From positions 1,417,501-1,481,500 of the forward strand of contig WAEK01000009.1 in NCBI GenBank assembly GCA_011634665.1: a stretch of 64,000 nt of DNA, in the 5' to 3' direction. This DNA comes from Mortierella sp. BCC40632 (Eukaryota; Mortierellomycota; Mortierellomycetes; Mortierellales; Mortierellaceae). The notes beneath the pieces were generated by a model that saw only the letters and a program-made list of their open reading frames with translations, was not told the origin of the DNA and ran no database searches. Positions 1 through 12,428 of this stretch are shown here, one piece after another. The position numbers and the translations under genes were made by a program. Numbering within the stretch: position 1 is the stretch's first letter; each line of letters begins with the position of its first letter.

Positions 1-3000
1 TTGTACATTATCTGAAGGATCTTCATCCGTCTCACGGGTTTGATTAGCCGACACACCTGGAATGACGATGTCACCATCCTTGGCTCTGTTCCTTGCTCTG
101 TAGACGATGTTGGAGGAATAGGTCGAGTCAAGGTCACGAATCCACGCGACTTGCGCTTCTTGAACAGTTGTGATGGTCGGAGAGACGTAGATCGGCGTGA
201 AGTGTTTCCATAGGTCCTGCTATTGGCTCCAACACCAGTGACTCCTTTGGCGGCCACAGCTAATGACGTTGATGCCTCAGCACTACTCATGGCCTTCTCC
301 ATAAAGTCCATCTCCGATGAATGCATGACTCGCCCTCTACCTCCAACATCAATCTGACCTGACTCAGGCTCTTCCATCTCTTGTGGGACTCTCTTTGAGG
401 ACGGAGGGAGGATCCATCGCAAGGTGTCGGTGGTTGGAGACAACAGGAGAACGAATGCCACCACAGGAGAAGGATACAGTCGATCCAGATCTGCCGAGTC
501 GAGGACATTATCCACAATGATGATGTCAAACGGTTCCAAGCTATCCAGATCTAGTGCTGAGGAGAGTCGATCATTCTCAGTCGCCAATGAGCCATTGGGG
601 ACGGTGTTTTTCCCATGAGAGTTGGCTGAAGCAGATGTTGAGGATGAGGATGAGGACAGAGATGAGGTTGTTGACACATCGGCTGAGAGGGTCAATCCGA
701 TGGCTCCACTTTTGATGGCATGGTTTACACTGTCGTACTCGAAACACTTGGATGTGCACATGGCCCTCACAATCTGTTCTCGTAGCTGTACATTTGGAGA
801 GAGGATCATGACACGACGATCTCGGAGCATGCCGAGTCGCAGGTCCAGTTGACGGGAGCATTCATCGATTCTTAGAGACTCAGGATGTTCTCGCTCCTCA
901 GCATCCCCTGGAGTCCTCAGCTTTGCCATAAATGTGAATGTGGATCCTTGGCCCTTGATAGATTTGACATCGATCTTACCATGCATGTGGGTAATCAGCT
1001 CTGCACAGATCGAGAGTCCTAGTCCAGTGCCTGTTGTAAAACAAAAGTACCGCCTTGTGTTAGTCTACCATCCAAACAAGACGGAGGAAAAGAGAGTAGC
1101 TGTCCAAGGGTTTCATTCTATTGCTGGACCTACCTCCATACTTCCTGGTCGTACCATTGTCGGTCTGTTGGAACGAAACAAAGAGCATCGTTTGTTCTTC
1201 AGGACTCAATCCGATTCCTGAATCCTTGACAGCACAGTGTAGGATAATCTCATCTCCTTGCAAATTGCTTTCATCCTTGGATGAGGCTGATGAGGTTGAT
1301 AGCTTTCGATGGCCAACCAGAGTCGATGGTTGAGGTGTTTGAAGAAGGTTGTTCTGAGGATCCTTTACGGCAGCTCCAAAGCCATTGACATTCTTGTCAG
1401 CAGGTCCCTGGATCGTCTCGCGTTTCTTGAATTCATGCCAAATCTCAATAACCACATTCCCATTGGTCGAGAACTTGATCGCATTACCAATCAGGTTCAT
1501 CAGGATTTGCTTCAACCGGTCAGGATCTCCGATTAGGACCAAGGGAAGCGTCTCATCAAAGAGGATAACCAGCTCCAGTCCTTTCTTAGAGGCCAGAGGA
1601 ACCAGGAGATCACAGACATCTAGGTCAGAAGTGAAGATAATTTGGATTAGTACACACGCTCAACTGTAGGCTATTGCGAAAGTAGTTCGGAGTCACACCA
1701 GCCTCAGTCCTTACCTCCAACAATCTCCTCGAAACACAGTGGAAGATACTCCAGAGTGACCTTGTCAGCCTTCAGCTTGCTGAAATTGAGGAGATCATCC
1801 ACAATCCGGATCAGCATCTCACAAGAAGCCTTGGCCATGTCTACAAACTCAAACTGTTCATCTGAGAGTCCACTCGAGTCTCTCAGGAGCGACAGCATGC
1901 CGAGGATTCCAGAGAACGGGCTAACAGGTATAGCATTCAAGAGGTCAGCAATCTGCAAGTAGATTGGTCTTTGGCGAGTGTCGCCATGGCTCAGCTCTCA
2001 AGTGTTAGTGGATCTCGACTTACGTTCGGAGCTCGTGGCTCATGTTAGCCAAAAAGTTTGATTTCAACTGAACAGCCCTTCGTTGGTCGTCAATATCAAT
2101 GGTCACTGTGAGCCACTGAATGATCCTCTTCTCTTCAGCCGAGTCATAGATTGGCAACATGCGCACAATAGCCCAGCGGAACGATCCATCCTTCAGGCGG
2201 TATCGAGTTTCCCTAAAAGTGTTCCATCGACAGGAGAGGTGCAATATGTTTAGAGAGAAAGCTGATTGATTGGGGTACAACTCAGTGGCTCATGAATACA
2301 ACTTCGCTTACCATTGGCATGGGACTCCGGCTTCGACTCGCTCTTGCCAATGCTTGAGATAGGCTTCAAGCTCATCTTCATGAGAGAGAAGCTTCCATCC
2401 GCTATCCATAAAATCATCATACGTGAATCCTGTCATGGATTCCCAGCTCGTGTTGATATACAGACATTGTGCCGCTGTGGCATCCCATAGAGCAATCCCA
2501 CATGGCATGTTCTCCAACAGCCCATTCAGCTTGGATTCCGACTGGAGAACAGACTGGTACAAGAGTGCATTCGTGATCGACATTCCAAGTTGCTGCACAA
2601 GGAGGTTCATCACCAGCATCCGTCGGTTTGCAAAGGCTCGCTCAGGAAAATCTTCCATGTACAGCACTCCGACCATCGCCGACTTGTGGAGAATCGGAGC
2701 ACAGAGCACAGTCCTGAGTTCTGCTCGTTGTAGGACGTACTCGTCGGCACAGAACCGTGGGTCGTCTCTGGCATTGGTCAATAGGACTGGCATGGATGTG
2801 TTGATCACATAGTTAATCACTCCTCGGAACAGCTCACTGCAACGCTCAATCCCCATGGGAGGTTTGACAGACTCGCACTGTCCTAAGTCGCCTTGTGACG
2901 CAGCCAGCACAAACTCTTCACTCTTGGAGATGAGGATGTAGCATCGCTTTGCTCCAACACTCTGGTTTAGCACTCCCAGTGACTTGACCAGAAGAGGATC

Positions 3001-6000
3001 CAGATCGATTTCACTGGCAATCACTTGCATGGCGTCGATCACCGAAGTGAAATCGAGCATATCTAGATCAGCATTGTCGGCCTCAGGTGATTCAGGGGAG
3101 CCAACCCAGTTGTTGTGAAGGTTACTGTACAGCGGTCCTTCCACGAATGATCCTCCTCCGGCTCCACTGGCTCCACCGGCTCCTCCAGCGGCTCCAGCGG
3201 CAGAGGCATTTCCTCCGCCTATTCCCCCTATTCCAGATGAGGAACTTGTTGCCGATGGATGGCCACTCGATTGAATGGAAGCCGAAGCCATGCAAGACTC
3301 GGCCATGGCAGCGGCAGCAGCAGACACAGCGTCGTTTCCGAATCCAATTGGACTGTAGATGGGACTACCTGTGGACCATGGTGAAGCTCCATTGAACAGT
3401 ATGGAGCCCCCCGAAGTCATCCCCCCAGTGGTCATTGGGCCGGTGTGGTTCTGTTGATAGGGGTGCGCATGTGGCGGGTGGTGGTGAGGATAAGGAGGGT
3501 GGTGAGGATAATGGTTGTGGTGATGGTGGTGATGGTGATGCTGTTGATTTGAATTGCGCTGGGACTGTACTCCGTTCTTTTGACCTTCTGCCTCAGCTGG
3601 TCGGTAGAACAATCCTCGAGATGTAGCGGTCTGCTCCATCTCTGTTTGTGGTCCTAATAGGTCAGGGTATGTCTTGTAAAGCCAGTTGACTTTGCCTCGT
3701 GCTCCCCAGGTCTGGTAACCCTTGCAGGCATTGGCCATGAAGCATTGAGCATTGGAGTGAAGGCCCTGGCGCATGTAATACCTGGCTGCATGCTCAAACG
3801 CAAAGCAGAGGAGAAGAGGAAAGTCGCCTTTGGTAGCATAGGAGATGGCTGACTCGTACAGGGTCAGTGTCTTCTTCATTTCCTTGGCATCAGGGTCATC
3901 CTGGTCGGAGATCTCGGCCTGGATCAAGTAGAACATGGCCGCGTGGTTTGTTGGGAACTTGAGAGCTCGAACCTCCATCTTGTCTCGAATCCCAATCAAC
4001 TGGCGCCTCATACGAGCTCTGACCTCGGGATCCTTTTCCTCTCTTAAGAGATTTGCTAGTGACAGCCCAACGAGAGTAAAAGCTATATGTGCAATCCACG
4101 AGCACTCGAAATTGATAGCTGAAAATGGGTCGTCATACCAATGACTTGTGATCTCGTCAATGTATGCATAGAGGCCATACATGAACGCGCCCAACATTTT
4201 TAGCAACATGTAAATGCTTGTTGTATAAGTGCCAGCTGACATGTTCAAAACCTTGTCCATTTGCTCTGACTCGAGGAACTCCTTGATATCCAGGGTTGTA
4301 TGGGCTCCCGACGATTTAGACGGACCCTTGAGGCATTTGATCAACTCCAAGAGTCTTTGCATGATGCCATATCTATAGGTCTTTGGATCAAACTTGAAGT
4401 GCTTGCCTATCAGATCCGCAATGGATGCTTTACAGTCCCGTAAGTGAACACGGCCAATCAAAACATGAACTACAGAGACGTGCAAAAGTCGCCCAACATG
4501 GAAGATTCGACTACAGGCCAGGTCTGTTGTCGCTAACTCCTTTTCCATGGCTACTAGAGTGTTGGATACATGCTCTCCCCATTGTTGGATTGCCAGATTG
4601 AAGAGGTACGTGACATCGCGATTTCCCTTGCTCACTTTGCAGGCCAATCTAACGAGAGTAGTAGAGAATAATGATGAGCAGAGCTTACTTAAAGTACACT
4701 ACTGATACAGAAAAACGAGAGATCAAAGCTACGTACTTTCCAAGTTCATAAGTGTTGTCAAAACAGTTGTGCCAGGTAGAATGCAAAAGTGCAAAACAGG
4801 CCAGGGCATGTCCTGCATACTTGGTTAGTCCACTCTCGCAAATGTGTTTGACGGAGAGAGCGACCCCCATGGCGATAAAAGGAATGTTGCTGAAATATAG
4901 TGCCGACCTGTGAAATCAAAAAAAAAAAAAAAAAAATGGGCGTGAGCCATGGTTCTGCATAAAAGCTACGCTAGCTTGAATAAGGAAGAGTTACAAATAA
5001 GACTTACGTAGTCACGAACAATACTTCCGTGGTCATGTCGATTCTGAGATCCTTACAAGTTTTTGGGTTATCACTGCCCAGATCGTCCATACACTCCATC
5101 AGCATACTATATGTTTCTTTGTATAGCTGGCGAACCTCAGATGGTGTTGGATTGAAGCTGATCGTTGGAGAAACACCAAGTTCATGTAGGCATTGCAGAG
5201 TCAATCTTATCGCTTCATCCATATTGTTGTAGATCCATACAGTTATCTCCATCTTGTGCACAAAGATTCTGGCCCGGTCGACAGGATCAGCCACATTGGC
5301 AAGGACAACATCACACAGCTCCAATGCTCGCTCAAAGCGCTCACACCATCGTTCTGCCTCAATCACTTGAAGGTATAGATTCAGAGTCTCTTGGTACAGC
5401 TCAGTCTTGATTATGGTATCCTGCTTGTTGGTTGTGACCCTGGCTGCCTGTAGGACCGACGACTCTCCCATAGTGTTACTCTCTCTCGTTGTGGTATCCA
5501 CCCCTTCGATATCAATATCCATAGCCGAGGTACTAGTACCTCTGGCTGTAGCTGATTCAGAGGGTTCTGTCGAAAGATCCCAGCAGTTGGTAGGAAGGAG
5601 TGAGAGCGCTGCTCTCCAGTAGGCCACAGCCATTTCTTGAGCTCCACTTTTCAATGACTTTTCTCCAGCATGTGTCAGGATCGCTCGAAGAGCCTGGATA
5701 TCGAGCTTCACACTTTCCTCACTCTCATTCTCAACTACCGGAACCCAGAATGGCTGCTCCATTGGCTCTGATCCTTGGTCGGCCTTTCGCTGAATTAAGC
5801 TAAGACATTGCAAAACATGACTGGCTGTCCTAAACTCTTGACCCGGAACATTGTATAGAATCTTGGCCATCTCATAATGTAGCCGTTCTTTCTCCTCTGT
5901 ACCCTCCAGGAGGTTAAGGGCAACTTTGCGCATACTGTTATGCTGAAATCGAAGTAAACCTGGGAGCGATGTATACATGAGTATCCCCTCTTGGAGGGCC

Positions 6001-9000
6001 GACTGGAGGCCAGCCATTGCTCTCATATCCTCGTTACTTTTGCCTTTTGATGTTGGAGTCTCCTCTTTCAGCAGGTCATGCTGTCCACAGAGGTTGTCTG
6101 ACCACTTATAAGCTTTAGTTGCAAGCGACTGGAGTTCACTGTCGTTAAAGCCTGATCCACAGATAGCGGCACAAACCAGAACCTTCTTGGTGTCGCAATC
6201 CAATCGCTTGAAGCGCTCTCGAAGGAATGCATGTTCCTCTCCTGTCAGTTTTCGAATAGCTTGCGCAAGTGTCTCTGGACATGATTCCCAATCCCATGAG
6301 CGAGTGTGACAGTTGAAGTAAATGGTCTGGTTCCGATAAAGTTCCCAGAGAAGCTGCCGTATCACAAACCATGTCTTGCCATGAAGAACATTGGCTAGGG
6401 GCAACACACTAGACTCGTCACGGTGAAGCGTCGCGCCGAGGAACTCTTGAATGGTCCTCAGGCTTGGATTCTTTAGTCGAATAAACCGGACTCCACACCC
6501 TCCACGAACCACTCGTGGAAGTTCTCCAGAGGCCAGGTCCCTCTTCGTTGGTGGTGATTGTTGAGCCTCTGTCGGTGAGAGGAGGTAGTTCGAAGAGAGA
6601 CCTTCAAAAATGGGACTGCGATTGTTCATCTCCACGATCCCACTTGCCTTAGGCATTTGACCATCCAGGATCTGGTTGACTCTGGCAATACATTCTTCCG
6701 AATCGCGATGTGTGATGACCAACATGATCGGTAAACGGCTACCAGCATTGACAAGGGTTCCTAGAAGAGCAATCGAGTTCTCGTCTGCATAGTTGATATC
6801 ATCAATGAGCCATGTCATGAAGAAGTGTGTCGAGATGACCCGTACCAGCTTCAGGATCAACGCATGGAATCGGGCTGCAGAGTTGCTGAGAGGTGCATCG
6901 GTACTTTCAGGGACAGGAGTCCCATTGTAAAAGAACTTGAGTTCAGGGATCAGATCACAAACGGCGCTGATACCGGACTTTGGTTCGAATGCAGTCCTGA
7001 TAGCCACCACCAATGTTGCGAATGCATCTGAGCGTTGAGCCAAAAGTTGTTGGAGGACGCCTTGGATACACGCAAGAATGGCTGAGTAAGGTCTTGAGTC
7101 TTGTGACTCGAATACTCCAGCAGCGAACAGGCCTAAGCTTTTGGCAACTCCTCCCATCCTCCGGACAAGTATAGTTCTAAATTGGAGAAAGGAACGATAG
7201 AAACCGTATTGCCTAGGTGAGAACCAGGATCATAGTATTGGCTAGTAGGCAATGCTATTGAATGAAAAGGTGAAATGAGGGTGGATTCATAAAGACACAT
7301 CTCAAAGAGAACATACTTGCCAACTCCTGAAGGTCCCCCTACAAAGATGGCTCGGACAACTGGTTCTGAGGTCTCACTGTTTCGATGAGTAGATGTTCCA
7401 TCGCCAAAGCACTTGGGAGTCCGTAAAAGATACTGTGATGAGAGTGGGATCTTGGTGGATGGCTGGCTCCGTGGATATAGAGTTTCGTCCTCAAATCGGT
7501 AGTGATCCAAGTCATTCGTAGACACTGGCGCAACAAACGGCTTTTCTCCGTCTTTTGTTCCTGGTACACTCAGGTCACTGTGGACAGTTTGGTTGTACGC
7601 ATTGACAGCTTGAGTGATGGCTGATGTGATTAGTTGTTTCTCTTCTTGACGACCAAACACTGCACTTGGGAGGATAAATTGATGCGAGACATCGTGGCTT
7701 CCTAGTGGGAATGGATTGATCTGGCAATCATATCAAAGTGAGTTAGACCAATCGAGTCACCTCAGTCCGTCACCCCAGTCGTGTCTGGCCAACAAGTCAA
7801 ACCACAAATCTGACCGAAGGAGAGGTCGCGCAGACCAATCTCAAGCAACTCCCTCCCCCCCTCCTAGTTCCAACATAATCACATAGTTGCTTACAGTCCC
7901 TGTCTGCCACAGCTGGTTCAAACACGTCAGCACATCTTGCTTGAGAGCCCATAGGCTGTCTGGTATCTCTGGCTAGGTTGCTACATCGACAGTGTAGGTA
8001 GTCCAGAAGATGAGAAAGAGTAGTTCATGTCAGTGTTGAGATGGACAGGTCATGGAGTTCGTCGGTCTTAACCTAGTCGTTGTCGCGGTTTACCTTCTGT
8101 GTCATCTTTCTTAGAATGCTGTCAATGACTGGCGGGATGTCGGATCGGAAGGCTTGGAGAGGCGGGAGATCTCTTGAGAGAATGCCTAATAGAGGAAAGT
8201 ATGAGGTCCATAAGCGTCATTAACCACAATCCTGCTTTACAACAAGCTCTTTCCATCATCTCACAGTCATGTCGCCTTACATTGAAGAATCTGGACATTG
8301 TCGGTTCCTCGAGTGGGGAACTGCATTGTCAACAGCGAGAAAAGCGTCGTCCCAAGGCAGTAGATGTCGGTCCGGTGATCAACCCATGTCTCGGCTCTCC
8401 CTGTCTGTTCAGGAGCAAGGTATTGGAGGTGGTACTCCATGAATCCAGGGATCTGCCACTCAACAATGTTGTTCGGAGCTCGAGCTCTCTCGTGGCTGAG
8501 AATCTTGGAGTGAGTAAAGTCAAAGAGTCGCAGCTTCGTGTCGTTGATATCCCAGTCCCTTTCAGAGGCTCCGCTCTCTGACGTCCCTGGTAAAGACGAG
8601 GGGTTGCTGAGAGGAGAGGGATCGTGGTAGAGAGCATTCGGGTCATGGTCTTGCCAGCGCTTGGTGTGTTCATTAATGGCCATGTCCTTGTCTCGATCTA
8701 CGTCCTGATCTTTTCCTCTGTCCTTGTTTACACCCTTGTCCCGGTCCCTATCCTTTCCATCGGCTCGGCTAGTCTTTTGCGTCCCTGTTGACTCTCCCTT
8801 AGTCTCAGGAGGAGCCCAGTGGATGGCGGTCGGACAGATGGCAAGATGAGCAATGTTGGCCTTTTGTAGTGCTTCCAGGATGCACGTGGCCTTCAGGAAG
8901 AAGATCAGGAACACGTAAATGTCTGCAAAAGGGGAGCCATCAACAGTCTTCAGAGGTGTATCTGGACAGTGGCGTCCGCCGTGTTTGCCCAGACCGATTA

Positions 9001-10693
9001 ACCAGTCGTGGTGAGCTGAGAGTAGGTTGGGTCCAAGGTAGTGCATGATCAGGATCGACATGTCACTGTTCTCGAGATCGACAAAATCCTCGACTACCCT
9101 GTTGAAGTACTTTTCACTCTCGACGAGTCCAGTCTGAGGAGTCTTCTGTTGTGGAGACTCTGTTGAGGGAGTGTCGGTGGCCATGTCCGAGCCAGAGGAC
9201 GAGGCGAGGGTCGAGTTTGAAGGCTCTTCAGAGGATAGAGGATGTTGAGGTGGAGGAGAAGCCTTTGGACGAAAGCAAGCATTTGGAAACTGTAGTCTTT
9301 TCAAGATCCTGTGTTCATGCTGTAGGATCATACGTGAGTGATGCATCTCGCCTGAAACTTCAGTTTTGTCTGACAATTTAGTCCCCAACATGACTCCTTT
9401 GTTGCCCACCTGCGAGCCCCCCTGAAATTTATACCCGGGTATGACTGGAGGTATGAACTCACAGTTGCTGGAAAATGCAGGCGGTCGATAGGGATTGGTA
9501 TGAACCTTTTCGTCAGTATGGTTCTGAGGCGGCAGTGGTGGGGCTTGTTTTGTTGGTTGTTGGCGATGTGTCCTCAGTCGAGGGTGGATATGAAAGGTAC
9601 TTGTTTGACTTGGATATGAGCTCGACGGTCGATGAACCTTAAGATACGAACCCTGGCTACTCACATCCCCTTCAGATCTGGATGAGAAGGCCGATGTTGC
9701 CGAGTCTGTCCGTGCCCGTGAGGAGGTGACCCCAGGTCCTGGTACAGCCATCATTTTCTCCATAACTCCCTCCTGAAGGATTGGAGCATCAAACCAGTAG
9801 GAGGCTATTGGAGGTGATCTTCCAGCGGTGGTAGTTGATGCAGTTGGCGCTGATATCGGCTCTTGAGGATTAGAGAATATCGGAAGAGAGCCGGTGCCAT
9901 ATGAGGGGCTATTCATGGTTCCTGACACAGAGGCTGATGATGATGACAAGCTTACCAACGACTCTGGTGTTGATATCGGATCACTGGCAGAGACCAAATT
10001 TGGTGTGAGACGACTCCGGCCAGCAATAGCAGGATGGTTATTGTTGGAGACTCTATTAACCAAGTCTCTTGGAATGCTCCCATGTCTGGTTTGCTCGGGG
10101 GAGGTCGAGAAGGGTGTTGACGCCTTCAAGGTTGGAGTTGGAGAGACTGAAGTTGGAGAGACTGGAGTGGCAAAGGAGCCTATTTGTGGCATTGGGGCAT
10201 GATGCACTTCTGAGAAGAGATTTGGAGCTTGTTTGAGGATCGATGCAAGAGTGCCTTGAGCATTTCGATTTGCTGAGGGTGAAGGCAAAACTGTTCCTGC
10301 ATCTACAACTTCCGGCTCAAGATCAGAGCGAGTACCGGCAGCATTCAATGTAGGTGCAGGATTTGATTTACTAGATGGAGGATTGTGCATAGTTTCCATT
10401 CTAGAATTCGAGGAACTGACGAGAAAGCGTAGGATAGAAGGGCAAGGACAAGGACAATAGGCAATGGATGAAGGAATCAGAGGAAGAGATGTCCTAACAA
10501 TATTTGGCCCTGCCAAGACCCTGTCAATGTCAGGATGAAGGATCGTAAGGTCGTAGATGGGACAAACTTTGAGGAGGTGCTCAAGGTTTAGTAGCGCCAG
10601 GACAGCCAGCACAACCAGTTCGAACCAACCAACCGAGATGAAGAGACGATCCGGATTAGGAAGGTGATGCATCGACTCCATCCTATCCTTCAT
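1..10693 (-). CDS. Hybrid histidine kinase, fungal group X type (Chk1/Mak2/Mak3-like), 3' end outside window
   Basis: This is a cytoplasmic two-component stress sensor that should autophosphorylate on His and pass phosphate to a receiver Asp. Eleven exons: 10693-8281, 8185-8094, 7972-7895, 7720-7317, 7176-5008, 4907-4737, 4648-2312, 2212-2024, 1920-1715, 1619-1134 and 1030 to the left edge; all phases agree. Order, numbered from the ATG at 10693: low-complexity N terminus; pseudokinase about 416-840 (APEQTGR and DHRTDIY kept, HRD and DFG lost); AAA-type ATPase with Walker A GPSGVGKT near 990, created by splicing; a long helical-repeat region; a His-rich tract; GAF about 2305-2460; PAS about 2485-2600; H-box MSHELRTP near 2612, split by an intron; HATPase with N-box near 2724, DSGIGL and GTGLGLS; then a degenerate receiver-like segment. 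The domain order matches fungal Chk1/Mak kinases. A normal receiver probably lies beyond the edge. The start is uncertain: the ATG at 10399 is an alternative and would remove a hydrophobic N-terminal stretch. Confidence 0.93.
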
Positions 10694-10851
10694 TCTGTTC
10701 GCCAATCCTCGCGTCTCTTCCCACGCCTCCCACACTCACAGGACTCTGCTGTGAGTAGTGTGGTAGTCAATGGGAGCAAAAAACGTACTGCATCCTTTGC
10801 ATTTCCATATCTTTACTGTTCTATTCTTCTGTAAAATATCTTTGTACTGTC

Positions 10852-11764
10852 CTATGCCTCGGGCTCCTGCTGAGACTTGACATGCGCCTCGAGGTTCATC
10901 ACCAGCAATGTTGGGTTCATACTCAGCAGCTGGACAAGGCGACCACCAGCAGCCTGGCTCAACAGACCAACCACCTGGGACCGGAGTGTCTGGATACCTG
11001 GCATTTCAACCAACTTGGCCATATCCGCCACGCTCACCAAAGAGTCGTCCACTTTGCCGCCCAACAGAATCATCTTGTGGTTCTTTTCCACGATCTGTCG
11101 GATTCCCTTCAGACCCAAAGGCTTCTTGCTGTTGGCCATCTCTTCTTCCTCCTCGGGGCTAATGTTGCAGCTGATCACACTGGTTGGTCCGCTGATCAAT
11201 GGTGCCAAGTTCGCATACCTTGTCTCTCTCAATGCTGCCGAGAAAATGCCCAAGCGCACAACCGTCATATCGGCTCCTGTAGCCTTAAGATCTGTGCGAA
11301 GCTGAATCAATTCAGGAACCGACATGTTGTTGTGTTGGCAGATTAACAGAACTCTGTTCTTGTTCAGGAGGTTGGTGTAGGTGTTGTGAAGGAACACCTT
11401 CTGAGGGTTGAACTCTTTGCCATAGTTGGTGAGTTTCTTGGCTGATCCCGATCCGCTGGCTCCAGTCTTTACTGCCTTTGGTGATGCCTTTGCTCCCGTA
11501 ACCTGTGTTGCAGAAGCATCTATGGCGGTTGATGCAAGAGGAGTCAACAGAAGTAGAGTCAGTAAGAGCGCATCCTTGCCCCCCCCGGATGCTCGCAATC
11601 CTACAGATTCGGTTACGACATATGAATTTGTTGAAAGTCCTAAAAAAAAAAGAAGACTTACATTGACGAACAGCGATCAATGACCGCGCGGATCTAGTAG
11701 CAATTCCTATTAAGCATTGACAAGGAAAAAAGGATATATACAATGTTAAGTTGACTCTTCTCAT
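10852..11764 (-). CDS. Mitochondrial large-subunit ribosomal protein uL10m (L10 family)
   Basis: This L10-family protein should help form the stalk base of the mitochondrial ribosome. The conserved core is continuous from 11591 to the TAG at 10852: LLICQHNNMSVPELIQLR, then VVRLGIFSAALR and a C-terminal LLSQAAGGRLVQLL stretch, as in fungal mitochondrial L10 proteins. There is no ATG at the head of this exon, so an upstream exon is needed. The ATG at 11764 opens a basic, hydroxyl-rich leader (LIGIATRSARSLIAVRQ) that looks like a mitochondrial presequence. A GTAAGT donor at 11661 joins in phase to an AG ending at 11592, giving about 280 residues; two nearer AGs give a TGA at the junction. A run of eight C lies right after the junction, so a sequencing slip could also explain the difficulty. 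It lies 158 bp upstream of the histidine kinase ATG on the same strand and is divergent from RPA34. The family is confident; exon 1 is moderate. Confidence 0.83.
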
Positions 11765-12428
11765 CGAGTACTGACCCTGGCTGTAGATCTTAATCTTAGT
11801 CTAGCGACCCACTCGCTGATAGTTATACAACGAACACTGCTAGACCAAATATCGGATAGTAGATGTTGCCCTCCTGAGATGAAATCGCGTGGAGGCGTTA
11901 TGCTTCGTAGAATACAACAAGAAGCCCCTCTTAGTAAAGCTTAAGATGTTGTTGTGCTAGATGACGTGATTTTTCTGCGTCCAGATAGCCATTTCTATAC
12001 CCATCTACCTCTGAACCTCCTTTTAGAAGAGTGCATCCACCACCCGGTGATGTTCCTGCTGATCACTCGGAGTTTTTCTTTGTCCTTGAACATTAAGCGT
12101 TGCGTGAAATGGGCGATACCATCCTGTTGTCTCAAATGGGATGATGTCCATTCCTTCCTTTGCCAACCCCATGTTGATGATTCAAGTGGGTAGTACCTCT
12201 GATAGACGCCAACATGGTCTCTTCCTGTTTTGCCGTGGTTTGAGAATGGAGTGACAAGAAGGTCCAGGTTGATGTTCCGGTAAGGTGTTTTCCAAGTGGC
12301 TTTGCTTGATCAGTTTCCTATCCTGAACAGTCCCAAGGCGCCAAAAAAAAAAAAAAAAAAAAAGAAAGCAGCCATTGACCATCCGTTCGCAAACACCAAG
12401 CACGGACAACCAGAGACTATATAACACC
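11765..12428. promoter_or_regulatory. Divergent intergenic region between uL10m and RPA34
   Basis: This 660-bp gap separates two head-to-head housekeeping genes, one for the mitochondrial ribosome and one for RNA polymerase I, so it must hold both promoters. I see no protein-like reading frame. A run of A (about 12342-12363) lies some 65 bp upstream of the RPA34 ATG. No clear TATA box was identified. Shared control of the two growth-related genes is inference. Confidence 0.5.

Noticed and set aside
10694..10735. Histidine kinase start at 10735
   Set aside because: The codon there is GTG, which is not expected as a start in a fungal nuclear gene; the first ATG in frame is at 10693.
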